In this document: one piece after another, positions 33,690 through 40,650 of the stretch | How positions within the stretch are numbered: position 1 is the first letter of the stretch | Layout of the letters: every line of letters starts with the position of its first letter | Source: Paenibacillus sp. OK003 | GTDB taxonomy: Bacteria > Bacillota > Bacilli > Paenibacillales > Paenibacillaceae | Direction: 5' to 3' | DNA: 64,000 nucleotides | Assembly (NCBI RefSeq): GCF_900109515.1 | Contig: NZ_FOBD01000025.1 | Location: 1-64,000, forward strand | The notes under the pieces: generated by a model | Database searches by the model: none | Seen by the model: the letters and a program-made list of their open reading frames with translations, nothing else | What the model was told of the DNA's origin: nothing | Translations under genes and position numbers: made by a program

Positions 33690-35444
33690 ATGAAACAGTC
33701 GTCTACAGGCTCAAGATTGCTTCAGGGCGCATTTGTGCTCGGGCTTGCCGCCATTATATCCAAAATCATTGGTGCTTTTCAGAAGATTCCGCTACAGAAT
33801 CTGGGGGGAGACGGTGTTTTTGGCATCTACAATACGGTGTACCCGTTCTATATGCTCATCATTACCGTTGCTGCTGCCGGGCTGCCTGTGGCTGTATCCA
33901 AATTCGTAGCCGAGCAGAATGCTCTTGGCCGACCGGAGGAGGGTAGACGGGTTATACGCTTATCCTCGATGCTGCTCTTTGGGATTGGACTGGCGTTGGC
34001 CTTGTTGATGTATATAGGTGCACCACTTGTCGGAGATCTGATTGGAAATGGAAGTGTCGTACCGTCCATTCGGGCAGCTTCAATGGCATTGTTGTTTGTA
34101 CCGGTGATGACAGGTCTGCGCGGATATTTCCAGGGGTTGCAGCAAATGGTGCCTACAGCCGTATCCCAGGTGGTAGAGCAGACGGTTCGGGTCACGGTGA
34201 TGATTGTTCTGTTGTTGTGGCTGATGGGGCGGGACGCTTCATTGGAGACCATTGCAGCTGGAGCTATGATTGGCTCAGTAGCAGGCGGATTTGCCGGGTT
34301 AGTTACGATGCTCGGATATGTGTACCATCATCGACGGAAAAATTGGGAAGCTACAGAGGAAATGCGGAAATCACCTCACGGCGATAACAGGAACAACCGA
34401 GGTAATAATAAATTTTCCACAAAAGAATATTCGGCTGTGCTGGTTGAGAAAACGGAAGAGCGTCGAAGCGACAGCACCAGCCTTCTGTATGAACAGCGCC
34501 GATCCAACCGTGATTGGATCAAGACGTTGCTGATCTATGCCATTCCCGTCTGCCTCGGTTCACTGGCTGTGCCGCTGATGAATCTGGTGGATACCTTTAC
34601 GGTACCCCGGTTATTAAGACGAGAAGGGCTGGATGAGCTCCAATCCATGGTGTCCTTCGGTATTTACAACCGGGGTTTGCCGCTGGTTCAGTTGGTGACG
34701 ATGCTTGCCACGTCGCTGTCTGTGCTCTTTATTCCGGCGATCGCCGAAGCCCGGCTGAAAGGCGGGCCAGAAGCCGTGAGGCAGCAAGCAGGCCTTGCGC
34801 TGCGCTGGTTCTGGTTGATCGGCCTGGCGGCATCCGCAGGTCTGGCGGTGCTGGCAGAGCCGATTAACCGCATGCTGTACGGGGATGCCGCAGGCACCGA
34901 AGCTCTGCGGTACATGGCGCTGACGGCTGCGGGCAGCACCGTCAGCATTATCGCGGCGGCGCTGCTGCAAGGCCTCGGCGCCGTGCGCGCACCCGCGTTC
35001 AGCATGCTGGCCGCCGCAGGCGTCAAGGCGCTGCTGAACGTCATGCTTGTGCCGGCGCTGGGCATCAGCGGCGCGGCTCTGGCAGGCGCAGTCGCCTACA
35101 TGCTGGCGGCTGGCCTAAATGTGGCGCTGCTGGCGCGGCTTGTCGCCCTGCGCCCGGCCCCTGGCGCCGTCCTGGCGAAGCCGGCGCTGGTGATCGCCGC
35201 CATGAGCCTGGCGGCGGCAGGCACGGCCTGGGCCGCCGAAGCGGTGCTCGGCGGCACCGGCATCGCGGCCGACCGCCGGCTGGCCGCGATGGGCGTGAGC
35301 CTGCTGGGCATAGCCGCAGGCTCGGCCGTGTTCTTGCTGGCCGCGGCCCGGACGGGGCTGCTGACCGCCGCAGAGCTGGCGGCCGTGCCCAAGCTGGGGC
35401 CGCTGCTGGCCAAGCTGCTGCGCAGACTGCGTGTGCTGCGCTAA
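33690..35444 (+). CDS. yabM: MurJ/SpoVB-type polysaccharide or lipid flippase (YabM)
   Basis: A multi-spanning membrane protein of 584 residues in the MOP exporter superfamily, with 12-14 hydrophobic segments and the LQGAFVLGLAAIISKIIGAFQKIPL start typical of SpoVB/YabM. AGGAGGG lies four bases before ATG 33690. A polar ~60-residue loop near residues 215-275 is unusual. From about base 34720 the gene turns very GC-rich (70-77% in sampled 60-base blocks) and Ala/Leu-rich. The transported substrate is unknown; relatives move lipid-linked cell-wall precursors. Confidence 0.88.
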   Translation: MKQSSTGSRLLQGAFVLGLAAIISKIIGAFQKIPLQNLGGDGVFGIYNTVYPFYMLIITVAAAGLPVAVSKFVAEQNALGRPEEGRRVIRLSSMLLFGIGLALALLMYIGAPLVGDLIGNGSVVPSIRAASMALLFVPVMTGLRGYFQGLQQMVPTAVSQVVEQTVRVTVMIVLLLWLMGRDASLETIAAGAMIGSVAGGFAGLVTMLGYVYHHRRKNWEATEEMRKSPHGDNRNNRGNNKFSTKEYSAVLVEKTEERRSDSTSLLYEQRRSNRDWIKTLLIYAIPVCLGSLAVPLMNLVDTFTVPRLLRREGLDELQSMVSFGIYNRGLPLVQLVTMLATSLSVLFIPAIAEARLKGGPEAVRQQAGLALRWFWLIGLAASAGLAVLAEPINRMLYGDAAGTEALRYMALTAAGSTVSIIAAALLQGLGAVRAPAFSMLAAAGVKALLNVMLVPALGISGAALAGAVAYMLAAGLNVALLARLVALRPAPGAVLAKPALVIAAMSLAAAGTAWAAEAVLGGTGIAADRRLAAMGVSLLGIAAGSAVFLLAAARTGLLTAAELAAVPKLGPLLAKLLRRLRVLR

Positions 35445-35697
35445 CCCCCGCGTTGCGCTGCTACACTTAGCGCTACGCCGTCCATTCTTCCCGGCTCTCG
35501 CATTCTAAAGCGGAGCACCAGAGGTTGAATGAGTCACACCGTGTCACATGCAAATGCAATTATAGGATAACGTCTAATTCTGGTATAATACGTGTAATTA
35601 TAGAGCCCTGTTCTGTACGATGTATGGCCCGTCCACGATTGAATTTGATCAAGGATGGAAAGTTGGAACAGGATAGTTCGGATGGAGGCTTATAAAG

Positions 35698-37191
35698 ATG
35701 AGTGCAGCTTTGACAGTAGTGGGTCTTGGATCTGGAGATGCAGATCAGCTGACGGTAGGAATCATCAAAAAAATGAAACATGCAGCGACGCTGTATGTAC
35801 GCACACTGGATCATCCCGTATTGAATGATCTCAAGCAGGAAGGGTTGGAGATGACATCCTTCGATGCCGTCTATGAGGCGAAGGATTCTTTTCCGGAAGT
35901 GTACGACGAAATTGCAGACCGGCTGATTGAAGCCGCACGCAAAGGCGAGCCAGGTACGGAGATCGTTTATGCCGTGCCAGGGCATCCCATGGTCGCTGAA
36001 GCGAGCGTACGTCTGTTGAAGGAGCGCTGCCCACAAATGGGCATTTCGCTGCGTGTTATGGGCGGGGAGAGCTTTCTGGATGAAGCGTTTATTCGTCTTG
36101 GATTCGATCCGATTGAAGGTTTCCAGCTTCTCGATGCCAGCAGTCTGAACACGGAACTGGTGCAGCCACAGCTTCATACCTTGATTGGACAAGTATATGA
36201 TGTGTTTACCGCTTCCGACGTAAAGCTGTGCCTGATGGACGTTTACCCTGACGATTATCCGGTATTTGTCGGACATGCCTTGGGTGTACAGGGACAGGAG
36301 ATCATACACAAGGTGCCACTGCATGATCTGGACCGGATTGAAGGGTACGGTAATCTCTCATTGATATATGTGCCCAAAAATACGGATGACGCGCTTCGTC
36401 GGCGCTCCTTCGCACGACTGCATGAAATCGTGAATATCCTACGCAGTCCAGGCGGCTGTCCATGGGATCAGGAGCAGACCCACCAGTCGATTCGCAAAAA
36501 CCTGATTGAGGAAACCTATGAAGTCATTGAAACGATTGATGAAGATGACCCTGATCACATGAAGGAAGAGCTGGGGGATCTCCTGTTGCAGATTTTGCTG
36601 CATTCCCAGATGGAAGAAGAGGTTGGCACATTTAATGTGTACGACGTTATTGAAGGATTGAACGACAAGCTAATTTTCCGTCATCCGCACGTATTCGGCG
36701 AACAACAGGCAGATAATGCGAATGAAGCGCTGCAAAACTGGGAACAGATGAAGGCAGAGGAGAAAAAGCGCAAGGGACAGGATCTACAGCAGACTTCTGT
36801 GCTGGACGGTATTCCCCGCGACTTGCCTGCCTTGATGAAAGGGTACAAATTACAGAAAAAAGCGGCTAAAGTTGGCTTCGATTGGGATGACGTGGAAGGT
36901 GTCTTTGCCAAGATTGAGGAAGAGCTGGCAGAGCTAAAAGAAGCAGTGCAGCATAACCAGTCTGCGGAAGAACGGAAGCTGGAACTGGGCGATTTACTGT
37001 TTGCAGCTGCCAATGTAGCGAGATTTATTGATACCGATCCAGAGGAGGCGCTTGCCGCCACCAATAGGAAATTCATTCAGCGTTTCCAGTATATTGAGGA
37101 GCGTCTGCGTGAACAGGGAAGAACTCCATCAGACAGCAATGTCGATGAAATGGAGCAATACTGGCAGGCAGCGAAGAAGGCTGGATTGTAA
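35698..37191 (+). CDS. yabN: tetrapyrrole methylase-MazG fusion protein (YabN)
   Basis: A 497-residue fusion. Residues 1-220 are a tetrapyrrole (corrin/porphyrin) methylase-like fold (VVGLGSGDADQLT, VYAVPGHPMVAEAS). Residues about 235-497 are two MazG NTP-pyrophosphatase modules with NLIEETYEVIE...EELGDLLLQ and EEELAELKEAV...ELGDLLFAA. MazG removes abnormal nucleotides. GGAGG precedes ATG 35698. The methylase substrate is unknown. A TATAAT at 35585-35590 may be its -10. Confidence 0.93.
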   Translation: MSAALTVVGLGSGDADQLTVGIIKKMKHAATLYVRTLDHPVLNDLKQEGLEMTSFDAVYEAKDSFPEVYDEIADRLIEAARKGEPGTEIVYAVPGHPMVAEASVRLLKERCPQMGISLRVMGGESFLDEAFIRLGFDPIEGFQLLDASSLNTELVQPQLHTLIGQVYDVFTASDVKLCLMDVYPDDYPVFVGHALGVQGQEIIHKVPLHDLDRIEGYGNLSLIYVPKNTDDALRRRSFARLHEIVNILRSPGGCPWDQEQTHQSIRKNLIEETYEVIETIDEDDPDHMKEELGDLLLQILLHSQMEEEVGTFNVYDVIEGLNDKLIFRHPHVFGEQQADNANEALQNWEQMKAEEKKRKGQDLQQTSVLDGIPRDLPALMKGYKLQKKAAKVGFDWDDVEGVFAKIEEELAELKEAVQHNQSAEERKLELGDLLFAAANVARFIDTDPEEALAATNRKFIQRFQYIEERLREQGRTPSDSNVDEMEQYWQAAKKAGL

Positions 37192-37494
37192 AGGGTTCTG
37201 GCATTTTGGGCGCTGATCCGATATCATTAGTTGCATCATGCGTATCGTGTCGTCGAAGCATCTCGGGTGGGGTTGCACGAGAAACCGTGTGATTAATGCA
37301 GAGGCGTTTCGGGTACTGGACTTAGACTGTTCTTGGGCAGGACCGACAAAAAGTGAAAAAAGTCGAAGACCGAGGCAGGATTTCAGATTCCAAGCCAGAA
37401 TACATGTGTAGTAACCTTGCGCGGAGCCAGCAGCAGCAGATCTGTTGTCACGGATTCGCAGATACTTTTTTTTCAATTTGGGAGGCTTTTAAAA
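37192..37494. other. intergenic region before the HU gene
   Basis: A 5-bp hairpin (37440-37444 with 37459-37463) followed by eight T residues at 37466-37473 lies just before the HU ribosome-binding site. It may attenuate read-through from yabN. No consensus promoter was found. Confidence 0.35.
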
Positions 37495-37767
37495 ATGAAC
37501 AAAACAGATCTGATTAACAACATTTCCACCAAAAGCGGTTTGACTAAAAAAGACGTTGAGTCCGTATTGAACGGCTTTTTGGGAGAAATTACAGATGCAC
37601 TTGCCAGCGGAGACAAAGTACAACTGATCGGCTTTGGCACTTTTGAGACCCGCAAACGTTCCGGTCGTACCGGACGTAACCCGCAAACAGGGAATGAAAT
37701 CGTGATTCCTGAGTCCACCGTTCCTGCGTTCAAAGCAGGCAACAAACTTAAAGAAGCCGTAAAATAA
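37495..37767 (+). CDS. hbs: HU family DNA-binding protein
   Basis: A 90-residue nucleoid protein with the HU signature GFGTFETRKRSGRTGRNPQTG near residues 46-66, whose beta arms wrap DNA. ATG 37495 follows GGGAGGC, and the upstream part of the longer frame is not HU-like. The stop overlaps the rqcP start by one base (TAATG), suggesting translational coupling. In B. subtilis hbs is elsewhere. Confidence 0.95.
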   Translation: MNKTDLINNISTKSGLTKKDVESVLNGFLGEITDALASGDKVQLIGFGTFETRKRSGRTGRNPQTGNEIVIPESTVPAFKAGNKLKEAVK

Positions 37768-38045
37768 TGCGTCTTGATAAATTCCTGAAGGTCTCCCGGC
37801 TGATTAAACGCCGCACCGTAGCCAAGGACGTTTCCGAACAGGGACGTGTGCTGGTGAACGGACGTGAAGCGAAGCCAAGCGCCGCTGTCAAAGTGGGCGA
37901 TGAGCTTACGGTTCAGTTCGGTCAAAAGCTGGTCACCGTGAAGGTGGAGCGTCTTGCCGAGAGTACCAAGAAGGATGAGGCGAGCAGCCTCTACACCTTG
38001 GTTAAGGAAGAGCCGATCGCCAAGGATAACGGGCTTAACTGGTAA
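37767..38045 (+). CDS. rqcP: S4-domain ribosome quality control protein RqcP (YabO)
   Basis: A 92-residue protein with an S4 RNA-binding domain (MRLDKFLKVSRLIKRRTVAKD, GRVLVNGREAKPS). In B. subtilis RqcP binds the 50S subunit with RqcH during poly-alanine tailing of stalled peptides. It is coupled to HU by a TAATG overlap. A terminator follows. Confidence 0.94.
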   Translation: MRLDKFLKVSRLIKRRTVAKDVSEQGRVLVNGREAKPSAAVKVGDELTVQFGQKLVTVKVERLAESTKKDEASSLYTLVKEEPIAKDNGLNW

Positions 38046-38094
38046 CAGGGATGCCTGATATACTTTTGTACAACATTCATTGCAAAATGAAGAG

Positions 38095-38127
38095 AAACGC
38101 CTTTCCCCTTCAGGGAAGGGCGTTTTT
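38095..38127 (+). terminator. terminator after rqcP
   Basis: A 12-bp stem (AACGCC...GGCGTT, one G-T pair) with a T-run. Confidence 0.9.
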
Positions 38128-38167
38128 GTGTTTCTCAAAATCGGATATGTGCTTTCATCCATCCTTG

Positions 38168-38197
38168 GTTCTATTCTGAACTTCTGATCCATAAGCT
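38168..38197 (+). promoter_or_regulatory. candidate sigma-E promoter of yabP
   Basis: GTTCTATT (38168-38175), 14-base spacer, CATAAGCT (38190-38197) partly matches the sigma-E pattern. yabPQ are mother-cell genes in B. subtilis. Confidence 0.3.
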
Positions 38198-38223
38198 AGG
38201 GTTAAGAAGGAGGGGTACATGCC

Positions 38224-38508
38224 ATGGTTGAGCAAAGTAAGACGAAACAGCATCATCTGAGCATGCAGAATCGGAAACTGCTGGATCTGACGGGTGTCTC
38301 CAACGTGGAGAGCTTCGACAGTGAGGAATTTTTGCTGCAAACTGAACTTGGGCATCTGACCATCCGGGGGCACAATTTACATATCAAAAACCTGAGCCTG
38401 GAGGACGGTTTGTTATCCATCGAGGGCACTGTCAGTTCTCTTCAATATCTGGATCCCGGTTCCCAGTCCAAAAACGGTAAAGGCCTGTTCGGCAAGATGT
38501 TCCGATGA
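38224..38508 (+). CDS. yabP: sporulation protein YabP
   Basis: A 94-residue YabP/YqfC-family protein (NRKLLDLTGVSNVESFDSEEFLLQT, then LTIRGHNLHIKNLSLEDG). In B. subtilis it is made in the mother cell and needed for normal sporulation. GAAGGAGGGG precedes ATG 38224. The stop overlaps yabQ by four bases. Confidence 0.94.
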   Translation: MVEQSKTKQHHLSMQNRKLLDLTGVSNVESFDSEEFLLQTELGHLTIRGHNLHIKNLSLEDGLLSIEGTVSSLQYLDPGSQSKNGKGLFGKMFR

Positions 38509-39074
38509 GTCCGGATACTCAATGGATCACATTGATGTGGATGCTGATGTCGGGAGCCGTGATGGGGATGGCCTACGACAGTTACCGGGTACTGTCCGGA
38601 CAGCTGCGGTTCCCGAGATGGAGCGTCCACACGCTAGATCTGTTGTATTGGGTCGCTTCCGCGCTGTTCGTCTTCCGGATGCTGTATGCCGGGAACCACG
38701 GACAGCTGCGGTTTTATGTCTTTTTGGGGCTGATTATAGGGGTTTGCTTCTATTTTTGGCTTTTAAGTGTTACAACCCAGCGTTTTGTGGTAATGTTAAT
38801 TAAACTCGCAAGAACGCTGATTCATTGGTGTGGACATATCCTTAACATCCTGATCGTTATGCCCGTTAAAGGACTTTACAAGCTAGTGCGCGTATTATTT
38901 GGTTTCATACTCGCCATACTGTTATTCCTGGGTAAGCTGGTGCTGCAATGTTTGGTACCTTTCGGCAAGTTGTTCCGCTGGATGTTTAGGCCAATCCTGA
39001 AACATTGGGTTACGCCGCGTTGGATAATCCGTGCGGGTTCAAGTATCGCAGCGATGTGGAAACGCTGGTTTTAA
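38505..39074 (+). CDS. yabQ: spore cortex protein YabQ
   Basis: A membrane protein of 189 residues with several hydrophobic segments (about 5-25, 42-62, 68-88, 105-150). YabQ is required for spore cortex formation and sits in the forespore outer membrane. It is coupled to yabP by an ATGA overlap. The C-terminus is basic and Trp-rich. Confidence 0.92.
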   Translation: MSPDTQWITLMWMLMSGAVMGMAYDSYRVLSGQLRFPRWSVHTLDLLYWVASALFVFRMLYAGNHGQLRFYVFLGLIIGVCFYFWLLSVTTQRFVVMLIKLARTLIHWCGHILNILIVMPVKGLYKLVRVLFGFILAILLFLGKLVLQCLVPFGKLFRWMFRPILKHWVTPRWIIRAGSSIAAMWKRWF

Positions 39075-39086
39075 GGAGGTCCGATA

Positions 39087-39422
39087 ATGGGTAAAACACC
39101 TATGAGCAAATCAAAAGCTCCAGCAGGCCAAGGAAAATCTGCAGGTGCCAAAAGGCGTCTCATGCTCTGGATGACCTTTATGGTTGTGTTTATCATATGG
39201 GCAGGATATACGTTCCTTGTGCAGACTGCGCAAATTTCGGACAAGAGTTCTCATCTGGCTGCCCAGCAGGCTTCAAAGGAAGAGACCCAGAAGAAGCTGG
39301 ATCAATTGAAGTACGAAGTCAGTCGGTTGAAGGATCCCGAATACATAGGACAGCTGGCTCGAAAAAAAGGATACTATCTGCCTGAGGAAACACCAATTCA
39401 GGTTGAAGAGTCAGGGAACTGA
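39087..39422 (+). CDS. divIC: cell division protein DivIC
   Basis: A bitopic septal protein of 111 residues: a basic cytoplasmic tail (about 1-25), one membrane segment (about 28-48), a coiled coil (about 55-85) and the conserved DPEYIGQLARKKGYYLP end. It works with FtsL and DivIB in the divisome. AAGGAGGT lies before ATG 39087. Confidence 0.94.
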   Translation: MGKTPMSKSKAPAGQGKSAGAKRRLMLWMTFMVVFIIWAGYTFLVQTAQISDKSSHLAAQQASKEETQKKLDQLKYEVSRLKDPEYIGQLARKKGYYLPEETPIQVEESGN

Positions 39423-39516
39423 TGTAATTTGGCTCATTATCGAGCAAGGATTGTTATCTATATGTCTGAAGCCGTTATACCGGAAAAAATAGGCTACCTT
39501 AAGGGGTAGTGCTCAG

Positions 39517-39546
39517 TTGACCTTGGTTTGCGGCATAAGGTATAAT
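39517..39546 (+). promoter_or_regulatory. sigma-A promoter of yabR
   Basis: TTGACC (39517-39522), 18-base spacer, TATAAT (39541-39546). Confidence 0.75.
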
Positions 39547-39620
39547 TAAATTAGCACAGCATTGATTTTGGCATTCAAAAAATCGGGTTGTATATTTTTA
39601 AGGGAGGATCATTTTATTCT

Positions 39621-40148
39621 ATGGCAATTGAAGTGGGCACCAAGTTAGAGGGCAAGGTGACAGGCATCACGCATTTTGGAGCATTTGTGGATCTGTCAGG
39701 AGGTGTCACGGGTCTCGTTCACATCTCGGAAATCGCCGACAATTATGTCAAAGATGTCAACGACCACCTGAAGCTTAATGACCTCGTTACCGTTAAGGTC
39801 ATCAACGTTGACAAGGATGGCAAGATTGGGCTTTCCATTAAGCAAGCTGTTGACAAACCGGTTGAGCAACAAACACAGTCCAGACCCCCAAGAGCTCCTA
39901 GACCGGAACGCAGTGGAGGAGATCGCGAACGATTCAGCGGTGGAGGCCCAAGTGGTGGCCAAGGCCGTGGCGGCGGTGGTGGTGGTTTTAACCGTGACCG
40001 CGGAGGCCGTTCTTTCAAGCCCGCAGCAGGCAAACCTTCATTTGAGGATAAAATGTCACGCTTCCTGAAAGATAGCGAAGAACGGATCTCTTCGCTGAAG
40101 AAGAACACAGAAGGCAAACGTGGTGGCCGTGGAGCCAAACGCGTGTAA
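39621..40148 (+). CDS. yabR: S1-domain RNA-binding protein YabR with an RGG-like linker
   Basis: A 175-residue protein. Residues 1-72 form an S1 domain (LEGKVTGITHFGAFVDL, GLVHISEIADNYVKD, GKIGLSIKQA). A Gly/Arg-rich, presumably disordered stretch covers about 85-130, and the end has the conserved FEDKMSRFLKDSEERISSLK block. ATG 39621 follows GGGAGGATC; the earlier in-frame start lacks one. B. subtilis YabR has a much shorter linker. Function unproven; related S1 proteins act on mRNA. Confidence 0.92.
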   Translation: MAIEVGTKLEGKVTGITHFGAFVDLSGGVTGLVHISEIADNYVKDVNDHLKLNDLVTVKVINVDKDGKIGLSIKQAVDKPVEQQTQSRPPRAPRPERSGGDRERFSGGGPSGGQGRGGGGGGFNRDRGGRSFKPAAGKPSFEDKMSRFLKDSEERISSLKKNTEGKRGGRGAKRV

Positions 40149-40176
40149 TCTGGTTCAACCTGATTTAAAATATAAG

Positions 40177-40210
40177 AAAAACCGTTAGCCTTGGGGCTGA
40201 CGGTTTTTTT
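40177..40210 (+). terminator. terminator after yabR
   Basis: AAAACCGTTAGCC pairs with GGCTGACGGTTTT, followed by T residues. Confidence 0.92.
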
Positions 40211-40650
40211 GTGTTTATTTTTAGTTTTGGAGTTTAACCGTTCAGATATAGACAATTAACCGGATTCATAGCCGTTTTTGTAAAGTGAAGCTCCATATCC
40301 CCAGTTTTTCTGCACAGGAAAAAAAGTACATAAGAACATTTGTCGTCTACCATTTTTTACCGACAGGTTTCCGTGGCATTCCACAGGTATCCTGCTCAAA
40401 TCGTGGCGATGACGAACCGCGTCCGGTTCAAAATCAGACAAGTGCCCTGTCGGCAAGGGTCGTGGCAAATGGATGAAACCACAATAAGGCCGGGGGTTCC
40501 GCACCACCGCGCCGCGTCTGTTTCTTTTGTCGTAAAGTTTTTGGACCCTACCCACCAATTGTGACAAACTACGTCTTCTATTCTATCTATAATCAGAACC
40601 ATCGAGAACGAAACACGAAAATTAAATTAATCGAATGGGGTGCCTTGAGG
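40211..40650. other. intergenic and promoter region of spoIIE
   Basis: No tRNA genes are found here, unlike B. subtilis, which carries two at this place. Spo0A-box-like sites lie at 40341-40347, 40528-40534 and 40562-40568. Confidence 0.5.
40562..40593 (+). promoter_or_regulatory. candidate Spo0A-dependent promoter of spoIIE
   Basis: TATAAT (40588-40593) is preceded not by a -35 at normal distance but by TGACAAA (40562-40568), one mismatch from TGNCGAA, about 20 bases upstream. This resembles the spoIIE/spoIIG promoter type with extended spacing. Confidence 0.5.

Noticed and set aside
40380..40500. possible tRNA before spoIIE
   Set aside because: The B. subtilis gene order suggested tRNAs here, but no cloverleaf with an anticodon arm and TTCRANY loop could be built.
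40256..40567. reverse-strand frame in the spoIIE promoter region
   Set aside because: No ribosome-binding site, and it overlaps probable Spo0A boxes and the spoIIE promoter.
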